64,000 bases of DNA from NCBI RefSeq assembly GCF_028765545.1, contig NZ_JARACP010000010.1, forward strand, positions 1 to 64,000, given 5' to 3'. This stretch comes from Aliivibrio sp. S4MY1. Its GTDB lineage: Bacteria; Pseudomonadota; Gammaproteobacteria; Enterobacterales; Vibrionaceae. Below the pieces are notes generated by a model. That model did not search any database. It had not been told where the DNA came from and saw only the letters and a program-made list of their open reading frames with translations. Below, piece by piece: positions 10,753-20,817 of this stretch. Every line of letters begins with the position of its first letter. Position 1 is the first letter of the stretch. The position numbers and the translations under genes were made by a program.

Positions 10753-11373
10753 GTGAAACGTCTTTTATCTCTATTTTCTCTTCGAACCACTATTGTTCTG
10801 ACTCTTTCACTTATGGTTTCAGCCTGTGGATTCCACTTGCGCGGTAATTATTTATTACCAGAAGAACTGCATGAAGTTTCTCTGACCAGTTTTGACCAAT
10901 ACAGTGATTTAACCCGTAATGTGCAAAAACAATTAAGAATGAATGGGATCCGTCAGGTTGCACCAACAACCGTAACGCCTAGCTTAAATTTAATCAGTGA
11001 AAGTCTTGGTGAGCGTACTCTATCTCTTTATCAAAATAGCAGAGCAGCAGAAAAAGCGCTGACCTATACCGTTACTTATAGCGTACTTATCCCTGAACAT
11101 GACATTAAAACGTATACGACATCAGTAAACCGTAACTACCTTGATAACCCATTAACTGCCTTAGCGAAATCGGTAGAACGTGACATGATCGAAGATGAAA
11201 TGCGAACGCAGGCTGCTGAGCAAATTTTACGTCAAATGGCACGTTTAAAAGCAGACGACACACCAGTAGGCACAAGTGTTGAAACAGCAACGCTTGATGA
11301 TAATACTGAAAGTAAAGTGACAACCAAAGAAGTCATTGAAACGATGGATACATCGACAGGAAATATTCAATAG
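10753..11373 (+). CDS. lptE: LPS-assembly lipoprotein LptE
   Basis: Outer-membrane lipoprotein that plugs the LptD barrel and takes part in the insertion of lipopolysaccharide at the cell surface. It begins with a GTG (GGGAG about 7 bases upstream). A hydrophobic signal peptide ends in a lipobox VSAC, followed by GFHLRG, the family hallmark just after the acylated cysteine (about residue 25). Length 206, slightly longer than E. coli (193), with an acidic/threonine-rich tail. holA follows after 2 bases, the usual order leuS-lptE-holA. Confidence 0.93.
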   Translation: MKRLLSLFSLRTTIVLTLSLMVSACGFHLRGNYLLPEELHEVSLTSFDQYSDLTRNVQKQLRMNGIRQVAPTTVTPSLNLISESLGERTLSLYQNSRAAEKALTYTVTYSVLIPEHDIKTYTTSVNRNYLDNPLTALAKSVERDMIEDEMRTQAAEQILRQMARLKADDTPVGTSVETATLDDNTESKVTTKEVIETMDTSTGNIQ

Positions 11374-11375
11374 TC

Positions 11376-12410
11376 ATGAGAGTATTTCCCGAACAACTTG
11401 TTCAAAATCTTGAAAGAGGTTTACGTCAGAGCTACTTATTATTTGGCAATGAACCGCTTTTAAAACAAGAAAGCCTCGATGCCATTCGTCAAGCCGCAAT
11501 AAAACAAGGGTTTGAAGAGAAGCACCAATTTACGCTAGATAAACAACTTGATTGGGAATTAATCTTTGATTGCACCCAAGCATTAAGCCTATTTTCATCT
11601 CGACAAATATTGGAACTCACCATTCCTGATACTGGCTTGACGACTGCACATACCAATAAAATAAAAGAATTGGTACCGGCACTTCACGATGATATTTTGC
11701 TAATTTTTCAAGGGCCAAGAGTCAACAAAGCACAAGAAAATACGCAATGGTTTAAAGCATTAACTCAACTTGGATTATTTGTTCCGTGTAATACACCTGA
11801 TAATCAACAGTTACCACGCTTTATTCAACAACGCTGTAAAACATTGAAATTAAAACCCGATGCTGAAGCAGTACAAATGCTTGCTCAATGGCATGAAGGT
11901 AACTTATTAGCCCTTGCTCAAAGCTTAGATAAACTGGCGCTGCTATACCCAGACGGCTTATTAACCTTAATTCGTATTGAGGAAGCGTTAAATAGAAATA
12001 ACCATTTCACTCCATTCCAATTGGTAGATACATTATTGCCAGGCCAAGCTAAACGTGCGCAACGTATTTTGCGTCAATTAGAAAGTGAAGGCATGGAAGT
12101 GGTCATTTTATTAAGAACCTTACAAAAAGAGCTCTTCTTATTACAGAATTTTCAACAAGCGATAACGCAGGGCGAAGCCATGTTTACGGTTTTTGACCGA
12201 TATAAAGTCTGGCAAAATCGCCGTTCACTGTATCAATCCGCATTACAGCGACTACCCATGCCACAGATACAGCAGCTCATTCGCTCATTGGCGTTAATGG
12301 AAGTAGCAACAAAAACTGACTTTGATACCAATTGTTGGCCACAACTTAGCCAATTGACGTTAGATATGTGTAATATTCACATTTCAGTGACACCCAACTT
12401 ATCTCATTGA
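11376..12410 (+). CDS. holA: DNA polymerase III subunit delta
   Basis: Delta subunit of the clamp loader, which opens the beta sliding clamp. The 344 residues match E. coli HolA (343) in length and carry the N-terminal beta-clamp interaction region (QALSLFSSRQILEL, near residue 70) followed by the collar-forming C-terminal domain. It starts 2 bases after lptE. In E. coli the next gene is nadD; here rsfS follows directly 56 bases later. Confidence 0.93.
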   Translation: MRVFPEQLVQNLERGLRQSYLLFGNEPLLKQESLDAIRQAAIKQGFEEKHQFTLDKQLDWELIFDCTQALSLFSSRQILELTIPDTGLTTAHTNKIKELVPALHDDILLIFQGPRVNKAQENTQWFKALTQLGLFVPCNTPDNQQLPRFIQQRCKTLKLKPDAEAVQMLAQWHEGNLLALAQSLDKLALLYPDGLLTLIRIEEALNRNNHFTPFQLVDTLLPGQAKRAQRILRQLESEGMEVVILLRTLQKELFLLQNFQQAITQGEAMFTVFDRYKVWQNRRSLYQSALQRLPMPQIQQLIRSLALMEVATKTDFDTNCWPQLSQLTLDMCNIHISVTPNLSH

Positions 12411-12466
12411 TTGAGTATCACTGATATACTCTTCCATAAATACTCCATTTCTTCTAGGTGATTACT

Positions 12467-12784
12467 TTGCAAGATAAAGAACTTCATGATTTTCTATTCA
12501 ACCATGTTGACGATATGAAAGCCGAAAACATCATTACTCTTGATGTTCGCGATAAATCAAGCATTACTGATTTTATGATTGTCTGTACGGGTACCTCTAA
12601 ACGCCACGTTAGTTCTATTGCTCTGAACGTATCAGATAAATCAAAAGAAATTGGTTTAATGCCTTATGGTATTGACGGTGAAGCGGAAGGTGAATGGGTG
12701 GTTGTTGATATGGGAAATGTCATGATCCACATTCTGCAACAAGAGCACCGTGAGCTATATCAACTAGAAAAGTTGTGGAGCTAG
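12467..12784 (+). CDS. rsfS: Ribosomal silencing factor RsfS
   Basis: Binds uL14 on the large subunit and blocks joining of the 30S subunit under starvation. The 105-residue product matches E. coli RsfS from its first residues (MQDKELHDF versus MQGKALQDF) to its ELEKLWS C-terminus. The best start is TTG at 12467, with AGGTGAT placed 6-8 bases upstream. A GTG at 12458 would add three residues but overlaps that Shine-Dalgarno. Conserved TGTSKRHV and GEWVVVDMG are present. rlmH begins 4 bases after the stop. Confidence 0.9.
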   Translation: MQDKELHDFLFNHVDDMKAENIITLDVRDKSSITDFMIVCTGTSKRHVSSIALNVSDKSKEIGLMPYGIDGEAEGEWVVVDMGNVMIHILQQEHRELYQLEKLWS

Positions 12785-12788
12785 TTTA

Positions 12789-13259
12789 ATGAAGCTTCAA
12801 TTAATTGCTGTTGGTACAAAAATGCCGAAATGGGTAGAAGAAGGCTATAAAGAATACAGCCGTCGCTTCCCTAAAGACATGCCACTTGAGCTTGTTGAAA
12901 TTACCGCTGGAAAACGTGGCAAAAATGCAGATATTGCTCGTATTCTTCAAAAAGAAGGCGAAGCCATGCTTGCGGCTGTCCCTAAAGGTAACCGTATTGT
13001 AACTCTTGATATTCCTGGTAAGCGTTGGGATACCGAGCAGTTAGCAGAACAACTTGAAGTTTGGAAGTTAGACGCTCGTGACGTATCCATCCTTATTGGT
13101 GGTCCAGAGGGGCTTTCTCCTGCCTGTAAAGCAGCAGCAGAGCAAAGTTGGTCTTTATCTCCACTGACGCTACCACACCCTCTTGTTCGAGTTGTAATGG
13201 CAGAAAGCTTATACCGAGCATGGAGCATTACAGCCAATCATCCTTACCACAGAGAATAA
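12789..13259 (+). CDS. rlmH: 23S rRNA pseudouridine1915-N3-methyltransferase RlmH
   Basis: SPOUT-class (trefoil-knot) methyltransferase that modifies pseudouridine 1915 in helix 69 of 23S rRNA on assembled 70S ribosomes. The 156-residue length is near that of E. coli RlmH (155). The SAM-binding knot region [10 protein letters not shown] (near 101-110) and the terminal [17 protein letters not shown] are visible. It is packed between rsfS (4-base gap) and mrdA (3-base gap), an order conserved in gammaproteobacteria. Confidence 0.95.
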   Translation: MKLQLIAVGTKMPKWVEEGYKEYSRRFPKDMPLELVEITAGKRGKNADIARILQKEGEAMLAAVPKGNRIVTLDIPGKRWDTEQLAEQLEVWKLDARDVSILIGGPEGLSPACKAAAEQSWSLSPLTLPHPLVRVVMAESLYRAWSITANHPYHRE

Positions 13260-13262
13260 GAG

Positions 13263-15143
13263 TTGATTAAGCGCAAACGCACACAAATTCGTGATTACCA
13301 CGCCGAAACGAGATTATTTGCATCACGTGCCATTGTCTCTTTTGCGGGGATCATTGTACTTATTGGTATCTTATTGACCAATTTATACAATATCCAAATT
13401 AATGAATTTCAAGATTATAAAACACGCTCAAATGATAATCGTATTAAAATCGTTCCTATCGCACCAAATCGAGGATTAATTTACGACCGTAATCATTTAC
13501 CTCTTGCGGAAAACCGCCCTGTTTTTAATTTAGAAATCACCCCTGATAAAGTAAAAAATTTACCTTTATTGCTTACTGAGCTCCAAGGTATTTTACCGAT
13601 TACTCAGGATAATATTGATGACTTTCAAAAAGAACGTCGTCGTACTCGTCGTTTCAGATCTGTACCAATTTTATCCCAGTTAACTCAGGAGCAAGTGTCC
13701 GTTTTTGCGGTTAATCAACACAAATTCTCTGGTGTTGAAGTTAAGGCGTATTTAAAACGCTTCTATCCTTATGGCAAAACCTTTACCCACGTCCTTGGCT
13801 ATGTTGCTAAAATTAATGATCGAGATCTAGCCCGTTTAGCTCGTGAAGAAAAAGACGCAAATTATCAAGCTACGCGTGATATAGGTAAACTTGGTATTGA
13901 ACGTTATTACGAAGATATCCTTCATGGAACCGCAGGTTATCAAGAAGTTGAAGTCAACAGCCGTGGTCGTATTGTTCGTACACTAAAATATGTACCACCA
14001 ATTCCAGGAAAAGATATCGTCTTAAATCTAGACGTAGAGCTACAACAATTTGTTGAAAAACAACTTGATGGCCGACGCGGCTCAGCCATTGTACTAGAGC
14101 CGAAAACCAGTGCTGTATTAGCGATGGTCTCAAGCCCTAGTTATGATCCAAACTTATTTGTGCATGGTATTTCTAGTAAAAATTATAATTCATTATTAAA
14201 TAACCCAGATCGCCCACTAGTAAACCGAAGTACTTTAGGTATTTATCCACCTGCTTCTACAGTAAAGCCATTTATTGCTGTTTCAGCATTACAAGAAAAA
14301 ATAGTAACTACCGAAACGACTCGTAATGATCCAGGCTATTGGCGTATTCCTAATTCTAAAACCAAACTATTTAGAGACTGGAAACGCTGGGGGCATGGAA
14401 CGGTTAACTTAAAGCAATCAATTGAAGAATCTGTAGATACTTTTTTCTATCAAATCTCTTTTGATATGGGGATCGATAAACTTTCAACGTGGATGATGAA
14501 GTTTGGGTTTGGTGATTACACCGGCATCGATATTCATGAAGAAAGTAAAGCCAACATGCCGACTCGCGATTGGAAAGTGGCACGCTTTAGAACCCCTTGG
14601 TATCAAGGCGATACAATTCCGGTAGGCATCGGTCAAGGATATTGGACAGCAACGCCAATGCAAATAGCTAAAGCTACAGCTGTACTTACCAATCACGGTA
14701 AAGTACAAGCACCTCATTTGCTAAAAGCAATTATTGATGGCCAGCATGAAATGCCTTTTGAACCTGAGCCGTATCCACCAATCTCTGGGGTAAAAGATAG
14801 CTATTGGCAATTAGCCATTGATGGCATGATTCTGGTTAATAATGGTCGAATGGGGACAGCAAGGCGTGCTTTTGCTGGAACGCCTTATGTGAGCGCAGGT
14901 AAATCAGGTACATCTCAGGTCTTTGGATTAAAAGAAGACCAAGAGTATAACGCCGACGAAATAGCTGAACACTTAAGAGATCACGCTTTATTTACCGGCT
15001 TTGCTCCAGCAAAAGATCCAAAAGTTATTGTATCTCTTGTTCTTGAAAATGGTGGTGGTGGTTCAAGTCAGGGTGGACCAATTGCAAGGAATGTATTTGA
15101 TTATGTATTACTGCCAAAATCAGAAGAGGTGACTAAAAAGTAA
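13263..15143 (+). CDS. mrdA: Penicillin-binding protein 2 (elongasome transpeptidase)
   Basis: Class B PBP that crosslinks side-wall peptidoglycan together with RodA. One N-terminal membrane helix (about residues 24-44) is followed by a pedestal domain and the transpeptidase domain. The active site is Ser332-Thr-Val-Lys335, the second motif is SVD (SAD in E. coli) and the third KSGT. It starts at a TTG three bases after rlmH, and the following residues align with E. coli PBP2 ([10 protein letters not shown] versus RDYTAESALF). Length 626 (E. coli 633). Its stop overlaps the rodA start by one base, implying coupled translation. Confidence 0.96.
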   Translation: MIKRKRTQIRDYHAETRLFASRAIVSFAGIIVLIGILLTNLYNIQINEFQDYKTRSNDNRIKIVPIAPNRGLIYDRNHLPLAENRPVFNLEITPDKVKNLPLLLTELQGILPITQDNIDDFQKERRRTRRFRSVPILSQLTQEQVSVFAVNQHKFSGVEVKAYLKRFYPYGKTFTHVLGYVAKINDRDLARLAREEKDANYQATRDIGKLGIERYYEDILHGTAGYQEVEVNSRGRIVRTLKYVPPIPGKDIVLNLDVELQQFVEKQLDGRRGSAIVLEPKTSAVLAMVSSPSYDPNLFVHGISSKNYNSLLNNPDRPLVNRSTLGIYPPASTVKPFIAVSALQEKIVTTETTRNDPGYWRIPNSKTKLFRDWKRWGHGTVNLKQSIEESVDTFFYQISFDMGIDKLSTWMMKFGFGDYTGIDIHEESKANMPTRDWKVARFRTPWYQGDTIPVGIGQGYWTATPMQIAKATAVLTNHGKVQAPHLLKAIIDGQHEMPFEPEPYPPISGVKDSYWQLAIDGMILVNNGRMGTARRAFAGTPYVSAGKSGTSQVFGLKEDQEYNADEIAEHLRDHALFTGFAPAKDPKVIVSLVLENGGGGSSQGGPIARNVFDYVLLPKSEEVTKK

Positions 15144-16264
15144 TGAGAGTTGATATTGCTTCAGGAAAGAATCGTGATTTTTTCCACCGTTTCCATTTAG
15201 ATTTACCCCTATTAATGGGGATATTAACCCTTATGGCAGCAGCATTAATGATAATGTATAGCGCCAGTGGTAAAAGTCTATTAATGATGGATAAGCAAGC
15301 AATGCGAATGCTCTTGTCACTTGGAGTCATGCTGCTTTTAGCTCAAATATCGCCAAGAGCTTATGAAGCTGCAGCTCCCTATTTATTCACCCTTGGTATT
15401 ATTTTATTACTTGGCGTGCTTTTTTTTGGTGAAGCCTCTAAAGGGGCACAGCGATGGCTTAATTTCGGCTTTGTTCGTTTTCAGCCCTCAGAACTTATTA
15501 AGCTAGCCGTTCCTTTAATGGTGGCTCGCTATATTGGTAATCAACCTCTTCCACCCACAATTAAAACACTGTTTTGCGCATTATTAATGGTGTTTATCCC
15601 AACGATCATGATTGCTAAACAACCTGATTTAGGTACATCAATTTTGATTGCCGCATCAGGTATTTTTGTTATTTTCTTGGCGGGAATTAGCTGGAAAATA
15701 ATTTCAGCAGCCGCTATAGCCGTAGGTGCATTCATTCCTATTCTGTGGTTCTTTTTAATGCGACCTTATCAGAAAGTTCGAGTGCAAACCTTATTCAACC
15801 CAGAGTCCGATCCACTCGGTGCAGGGTATCACATTATCCAATCTAAAATTGCAATCGGTTCTGGTGGTTTAGTCGGTAAAGGGTGGCTTCACGGAACTCA
15901 GTCTCAATTGGAATTTATTCCTGAACGTCACACCGACTTTATTTTTGCTGTAATCGCTGAAGAATGGGGCTTGATTGGTGTTATCGCCCTTTTATCCATT
16001 TATTTATTCATCATTGGTCGCGGACTCTTTTTAGCAAGTAAAGCTCAAACAGCCTTTGGTCGAATGATGGGGGGCAGTGTTGTCTTAAGTTTCTTCGTCT
16101 ATATTTTTGTTAATATTGGTATGGTAAGTGGTATTTTACCTGTCGTTGGCGTTCCACTTCCTTTAGTAAGTTATGGTGGTACTTCCATGGTTACTTTAAT
16201 GGCCGGTTTCGGCATATTAATGTCAATCCATACTCATAGAAATGTTCACTCTAAGGTTAATTAA
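15143..16264 (+). CDS. rodA: Peptidoglycan glycosyltransferase RodA
   Basis: SEDS-family polytopic membrane protein that polymerises lipid II in the Rod complex and maintains rod shape. About ten hydrophobic helices fill the 373 residues (E. coli 370). The conserved SEDS segments are visible: FQPSEL near 113-118, KQPDLGTS near 159, the extracytoplasmic [14 protein letters not shown] near 263 and PLVSYGGTS near 341. The ATG overlaps the mrdA stop (TAATG) and its own stop overlaps the rlpA start the same way, so mrdA-rodA-rlpA are tightly coupled. Confidence 0.96.
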   Translation: MRVDIASGKNRDFFHRFHLDLPLLMGILTLMAAALMIMYSASGKSLLMMDKQAMRMLLSLGVMLLLAQISPRAYEAAAPYLFTLGIILLLGVLFFGEASKGAQRWLNFGFVRFQPSELIKLAVPLMVARYIGNQPLPPTIKTLFCALLMVFIPTIMIAKQPDLGTSILIAASGIFVIFLAGISWKIISAAAIAVGAFIPILWFFLMRPYQKVRVQTLFNPESDPLGAGYHIIQSKIAIGSGGLVGKGWLHGTQSQLEFIPERHTDFIFAVIAEEWGLIGVIALLSIYLFIIGRGLFLASKAQTAFGRMMGGSVVLSFFVYIFVNIGMVSGILPVVGVPLPLVSYGGTSMVTLMAGFGILMSIHTHRNVHSKVN

Positions 16265-17070
16265 TGCGTATTCTGTTACTTACTATCTCTCTTATATTAG
16301 TAGGTTGTGCTTCTGAGCCACCAGTAAATCAAGAAGATCCTAATGCCGGTCGTTATCAAATAGACAGTGATATTGCACCTGACTCGCCAATATCAGTTAA
16401 GCACATTGAAGATGCTCACCCTCGCTATGAGCCTAAAAGCCTTTCAGGAAATAAAGACTATACGTTACTAGGTAAAGATTATCCGATTGTAAAAAAACCA
16501 AAAGGCTTTACTCAAGAGGGCATAAGTTCTTGGTATGGTAAGAAATTCCACGGCCACAAAACCTCTAATGGAGAGGTATATGATATGTACTCAATGAGTG
16601 CAGCCCATAAAACACTGCCTATCCCAAGTTATGTCAAAGTGACGAACAAAGATAACGGCAAGACAGCGATTGTCAGAGTAAATGATAGAGGGCCATTTCA
16701 TGACGGGCGTATTATTGATTTAAGTTTTGCCGCAGCCACAAAACTTGATGTGATTAAAACAGGAACAGCAAATGTAAAAATTGAATATGTTTCTGTTGAA
16801 AAACCAACCAACCCTCAAGATTGGCATGCCATCGATCCAAACCAATATCATATTCAAATGGTTGCTGTAAAAAATGAAGACAGCGCAAAAAAAGCAGCTT
16901 TACAATTACAAAAGCAATTTGATGCTCCCACCAACATAGTAAAATCGGATTCCGTATTTCGGGTTCGTTTAGGACCATTTCTTGATCGTGATCTTGCCGA
17001 TAGTACCCTGTTAAAAGCAAAAAACAGTCGCTATTCATCTGCTTTTATTCTTCAAGAAGCAAAAAAATAA
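16264..17070 (+). CDS. rlpA: RlpA lipoprotein, septal lytic transglycosylase family
   Basis: Outer-membrane lipoprotein of the double-psi beta-barrel plus SPOR type; in Pseudomonas it cleaves denuded glycan at division sites. The signal peptide ends in lipobox LVGC (Cys about 15). The barrel spans about residues 90-175 with the conserved catalytic-region residues in MSAAHKTLP and VNDRGPF. The SPOR domain, which binds denuded glycan, fills about 195-265. Both parts are intact, so activity is plausible, although E. coli RlpA shows none. The start overlaps rodA by one base. Confidence 0.92.
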   Translation: MRILLLTISLILVGCASEPPVNQEDPNAGRYQIDSDIAPDSPISVKHIEDAHPRYEPKSLSGNKDYTLLGKDYPIVKKPKGFTQEGISSWYGKKFHGHKTSNGEVYDMYSMSAAHKTLPIPSYVKVTNKDNGKTAIVRVNDRGPFHDGRIIDLSFAAATKLDVIKTGTANVKIEYVSVEKPTNPQDWHAIDPNQYHIQMVAVKNEDSAKKAALQLQKQFDAPTNIVKSDSVFRVRLGPFLDRDLADSTLLKAKNSRYSSAFILQEAKK

Positions 17071-17331
17071 TGAGCTTAAATGTCAGTGTTACGTAAATAT
17101 TGTAACCAGATATCTACCCTCATTTACAATGCAAATATTAGTTGAACTAATCAAATGCACCATTGTCTTTATATAACAATAAGATAGCTTTTAATATAGT
17201 TTCATATCCCATGCATTTTATTAGCTATCTTTTCATATAAAATCAGTTATTTAATTACACATCTGGTCATGATATTCAAATCTGCTATTATGTATGCAGT
17301 TTCACTACCTCACAGTGCAAAAGTTATTATT

Positions 17332-18507
17332 ATGAAAAAATCAGCGAAACAGTTAAAACGAATTATTTTATCCAGCTTTATTCTTGGCTCTAGTGTTGCA
17401 GTTGCTGCACCAGCCGTCATCCCAAACGCTCCGCAAATTGCTGCGAAGGGTTATGTACTGATGGATTATCACTCAGGCAAAGTTCTTGCTGAAAAGAACA
17501 TGAATGAGCGAATGAACCCAGCAAGTTTAACTAAAATGATGACAAGTTATGTTATCGGCCAAGAAATCGAAAGTGGCAATATTTCGATGGATGACGATGT
17601 GGTTATCAGTAAAAATGCGTGGGCTAAAAACTTCCCTGGTTCTTCAAAAATGTTTATTGAAGTTGGCAGCACAGTTAAAGTTCGAGACCTAAACATGGGT
17701 ATCATCGTTCAATCAGGTAATGATGCTTGTGTGGCTATGGCTGAACATGTAGCTGGTTCTGAAGATGCTTTTGTGGATCTAATGAACGCTTGGGGACGTA
17801 CATTAAAACTTGAAAATACCCATTTTGGTAATGTGCACGGTCTAGATAGCGATGATCTATACTCTACGCCTTATGATATGGCATTAATCGGACAAGCATT
17901 AATCCGTGATGTACCAGAAGAATATCGTGTATATTCTGAAAAATCATTCACTTACAATGGAATTACCCAATACAACCGTAATGGTCTGTTATGGGATAAG
18001 AGCATGAATGTTGATGGTATTAAAACTGGCCACACTGACGGTGCCGGTTATAATCTGGTAAGCTCTGCTACCGAAGGGAAAATGCGTTTAGTTGCTGTAG
18101 TTATGGGCACTAAATCAAGCAATGCACGTAAAGCAGAAAGTAAAAAACTGCTTAATTACGGCTTCCGATTCTTCGAAACAGTGTCACCACACAAAGCAAA
18201 CGAAACATTCGTAACTGAAAAAGTATGGATGGGTAGTACTGACGAAGTCGCTCTAGGTGTTGCTGAAGATACTTATGTAACGCTTCCTCGTGGTCAAGCG
18301 AAGAAAATGACAGCAAGCTTTGTATTAGAAAAAACGCTTGAAGCACCTATCTACAAAGGTGATGTTGTTGGTAAGCTTTTCTACCAAGTAGATGGTGAAG
18401 ACATTGCTGAATACCCACTGTTGGCATTAAATGATGTTGAAGAAGGTGGTATCTTTAGTCGTCTTATCGATTACATCGTATTAATGTTCAAAGGTTGGTT
18501 AAGCTGA
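17332..18507 (+). CDS. dacA: D-alanyl-D-alanine carboxypeptidase (PBP5)
   Basis: Periplasmic class C PBP that removes the terminal D-Ala from pentapeptide stems. From the ATG at 17332 there is a signal peptide ending at VAVAAP, then SxxK as Ser65-Leu-Thr-Lys68, SGN at 128-130 and KTG at 231-233. A C-terminal beta domain and an amphipathic anchor helix (SRLIDYIVLMFKGWLS) follow. An upstream in-frame ATG at 17269 would add 21 residues before the signal peptide and is unlikely. The 261-base gap before it points to its own promoter, and a strong terminator follows. Confidence 0.94.
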   Translation: MKKSAKQLKRIILSSFILGSSVAVAAPAVIPNAPQIAAKGYVLMDYHSGKVLAEKNMNERMNPASLTKMMTSYVIGQEIESGNISMDDDVVISKNAWAKNFPGSSKMFIEVGSTVKVRDLNMGIIVQSGNDACVAMAEHVAGSEDAFVDLMNAWGRTLKLENTHFGNVHGLDSDDLYSTPYDMALIGQALIRDVPEEYRVYSEKSFTYNGITQYNRNGLLWDKSMNVDGIKTGHTDGAGYNLVSSATEGKMRLVAVVMGTKSSNARKAESKKLLNYGFRFFETVSPHKANETFVTEKVWMGSTDEVALGVAEDTYVTLPRGQAKKMTASFVLEKTLEAPIYKGDVVGKLFYQVDGEDIAEYPLLALNDVEEGGIFSRLIDYIVLMFKGWLS

Positions 18508-18528
18508 TAACTGAGTAATCAATAAATA

Positions 18529-18553
18529 AAAGGTGGCTTTGGCCACCTTTTTT
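18529..18553 (+). terminator. Terminator after dacA
   Basis: AAAGGTGGC pairs with GCCACCTTT around a TTTG loop, followed by a T run. It lies 22 bases after the dacA stop. Confidence 0.88.
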
Positions 18554-18629
18554 TATTTCTCTTGTTATCTGACTTAGGTCACAGTAAAATTCCTTCTTAC
18601 TATTTATCCACTCTCGATTGGAGACGGTT

Positions 18630-18899
18630 ATGCAAGAGCAATCAAAGCTAAAAGATCTTCTAGAATTCCCATGTAAATTTACTTATAAAGCCGTTGGCCT
18701 TGCTCATGAACAACTGCCTGAACTTGTTCTTGAGGTAATTCAACGTCATGCACCTGGCGATTATACTCCAGCAGTAAAACCAAGTGGCAAAGGTAACTAC
18801 CACTCTGTATCAGTAAGCATTACTGCTACATCTATTGAGCAAGTAGAAACGCTATACAAAGAGTTAGCTGAGATTGAAATCGTTCGTATGGTTTTATAA
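18630..18899 (+). CDS. ybeD: YbeD-family DUF493 protein
   Basis: Small cytoplasmic alpha/beta protein of the UPF0250 (DUF493) family with an ACT-like fold and no established function. The 89 residues match E. coli YbeD (87) closely, including [21 protein letters not shown] and the C-terminus IVRMVL. I chose the ATG at 18630 because GGAG lies 6 bases upstream and the alignment starts there; a TTG at 18618 would overlap that site. The position between dacA and lipB is conserved across enteric bacteria and vibrios. Confidence 0.92.
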   Translation: MQEQSKLKDLLEFPCKFTYKAVGLAHEQLPELVLEVIQRHAPGDYTPAVKPSGKGNYHSVSVSITATSIEQVETLYKELAEIEIVRMVL

Positions 18900-19036
18900 T
18901 CAGATACAGGGCATTTTTTAGAGATAAATAGTGCCCGCCTTCTGCTATTTTTGATATACCCCTACATTTCTTATCTATTCCTTCCTTTCTATCCTTGCTA
19001 TCATTAACGCAAATTTTCAAATCAAGTGTGATCCTA

Positions 19037-19714
19037 TTGAACAAGCGTCTCGTTGTTAAAAACCTTGGCCGACAAGATTATGAACCGGTATGGAAAGCAA
19101 TGCATACTTTTACTGATGAGCGTGATGAAAATACATGCGACGAAGTGTGGTTGGTAGAACATAACCCTGTATTTACTCAAGGACAAGCTGGTAAAGAAGA
19201 GCACGTACTTGCTGCTGGAGACATTCCAATAGTAAAAAGTGATCGTGGTGGACAAGTCACCTATCATGGGCCAGGTCAACTAGTTGCTTATGTTCTGATC
19301 AACTTACGCCGTAAAAATACAGGCGTTCGTGAATTAGTAACGCATATTGAAAATACGGTAATAAATACGCTACAACAATTTGGTGTAGTGTCTGCAGCAC
19401 GACCTGATGCTCCGGGCGTGTATGTTGATAATAAAAAGATATGCTCACTTGGATTACGCATTCGAAAAGGGTGTTCATTCCATGGATTAGCACTAAATGT
19501 AAATATGGACCTGTCTCCTTTCCTTCGTATTAACCCTTGTGGTTATGCTGGAATGGAAATGGCACAACTGCACGACTTATTAAAAGAAGATGATAAAGTA
19601 GAGAATAAAGCAGAACACGTTGAAGATGTTCATCCTCTACTGATTAAAGAATTAACAACATTACTTGATTACACAGATATCGAGTACTTAACGGAAAGCA
19701 GCGATCATGAGTAA
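19037..19714 (+). CDS. lipB: Octanoyl-(acyl-carrier-protein) protein N-octanoyltransferase LipB
   Basis: Transfers octanoate from ACP to the lipoyl domains of 2-oxoacid dehydrogenases and GcvH, the first step of endogenous lipoate synthesis. Conserved features include [15 protein letters not shown] (residues about 70-84), the catalytic lysine in [23 protein letters not shown], and the cysteine in NPCGYAGM. The start is uncertain. TTG at 19037 gives [11 protein letters not shown], which fits homologues; GTG at 19028 and TTG at 18995 are in frame but none has a clear Shine-Dalgarno. The stop lies 8 bases inside lipA. Confidence 0.92.
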   Translation: MNKRLVVKNLGRQDYEPVWKAMHTFTDERDENTCDEVWLVEHNPVFTQGQAGKEEHVLAAGDIPIVKSDRGGQVTYHGPGQLVAYVLINLRRKNTGVRELVTHIENTVINTLQQFGVVSAARPDAPGVYVDNKKICSLGLRIRKGCSFHGLALNVNMDLSPFLRINPCGYAGMEMAQLHDLLKEDDKVENKAEHVEDVHPLLIKELTTLLDYTDIEYLTESSDHE

Positions 19715-20672
19715 GCCAATTCAAATGGAAAAAGGCGTGAAATACCGCGATGCCGATAAAATGGCTCTAATTCCAGTTAAAAATATGCCAACAGAAAAAA
19801 CAGAAGTATTACGTAAACCAGATTGGATGAAGATCAAACTGCCATCAAGCAGTAAACGTATTGATGAGATTAAATCTGCAATGCGTAAAAACAATCTTCA
19901 TTCTGTTTGTGAAGAAGCGTCTTGCCCTAACTTAGCAGAATGTTTTAACCACGGTACTGCGACCTTTATGATCTTAGGTGCTATTTGTACTCGCCGTTGT
20001 CCTTTCTGTGATGTTGCCCATGGTCGTCCTGTGGCTCCTGAAACTGAAGAACCAAAAAAATTAGCAAAAACAATACAAGATATGAAGTTGAAGTATGTGG
20101 TTATTACTTCAGTTGACCGTGACGACTTACGTGATGGCGGCGCACAACACTTTGCGGATTGTAACCGTGAAATCCGTGAACTAAATCCTGAAATCCGAAT
20201 TGAAACTTTAGTACCTGATTTCCGTGGTCGTATGGATCGTGCATTAGAAGCAATGATCGATAACCCACCAGATGTTTTCAACCATAACTTAGAAACGGCT
20301 CCTCGTCTTTACCGTAAAGTACGCCCAGGCGCGAACTACCAATGGTCTCTTGATCTATTGAAGAAATTCAAAGAACAACATCCTGAAGTTCCGACAAAAT
20401 CTGGTGTGATGATGGGATTAGGTGAAACGAAAGAAGAAATCGTTGAAGTCCTAAAAGATTTACGAGCTCATGGTGTGACAATGCTGACATTAGGTCAATA
20501 CTTAGCACCAAGTCGCCACCACTTACCTGTTGAGCGCTACGTTCCACCAGCTGAGTTTGATGAGTTAAAAGAGATCGCGCTAGAGCTTGGATTTACTCAC
20601 GCTGCTTGTGGGCCTTTTGTTCGCTCTTCTTACCATGCTGATCTTCAAGCTAAAGGCGAAGAAGTTAAGTAA
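19707..20672 (+). CDS. lipA: Lipoyl synthase LipA
   Basis: Radical-SAM enzyme that inserts two sulfur atoms into protein-bound octanoyl groups. Both iron-sulfur clusters can be traced: the auxiliary cluster in [12 protein letters not shown] (residues about 69-80) and the radical-SAM CTRRCPFC (about 95-102). The conserved C-terminal serine is in VRSSYHAD. Length 321 as in E. coli. It overlaps lipB by 8 bases, so lipB-lipA are translationally coupled. Its stop codon TAA merges into the heptamer repeat array. Confidence 0.96.
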   Translation: MSKPIQMEKGVKYRDADKMALIPVKNMPTEKTEVLRKPDWMKIKLPSSSKRIDEIKSAMRKNNLHSVCEEASCPNLAECFNHGTATFMILGAICTRRCPFCDVAHGRPVAPETEEPKKLAKTIQDMKLKYVVITSVDRDDLRDGGAQHFADCNREIRELNPEIRIETLVPDFRGRMDRALEAMIDNPPDVFNHNLETAPRLYRKVRPGANYQWSLDLLKKFKEQHPEVPTKSGVMMGLGETKEEIVEVLKDLRAHGVTMLTLGQYLAPSRHHLPVERYVPPAEFDELKEIALELGFTHAACGPFVRSSYHADLQAKGEEVK

Positions 20673-20748
20673 TTCAGGATTCAGGATTCAGGATTCAGGA
20701 TTCAGGATTCAGGATTCAGGATTCAGGATTCAGGATTCAGGATTCAGG
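20672..20748. repeat. Perfect tandem heptanucleotide array, (ATTCAGG) x 11
   Basis: Eleven uninterrupted copies of the 7-base unit ATTCAGG, 77 bases, start on the last A of the lipA stop codon and end 6 bases before the lipA/proA terminator hairpin. No copy differs from the others. On the minus strand the unit reads CCTGAAT. The array does not alter any coding frame here but forms the 3' UTR of lipA. Confidence 0.97.
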
Positions 20749-20754
20749 AAATGA

Positions 20755-20786
20755 AAAAAGGTTGACGTTTTGGCGTCAACCTTTTT
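20755..20786. terminator. Bidirectional terminator between lipA and proA
   Basis: A perfect 13-bp stem (20755-20767 with 20774-20786) rich in A on the left and T on the right, with a 6-base loop, serves the converging lipA and proA transcripts. Confidence 0.9.
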
Positions 20787-20817
20787 ATTTATTTGCTAGA
20801 TGCTAATTGAAGAGTAA

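Noticed and set aside
17181-17231. Long-loop inverted repeat AAGATAGCT/AGCTATCTT between rlpA and dacA
   Set aside because: The loop exceeds 30 bases and the T run is short, so it is not convincing as a terminator or small RNA.
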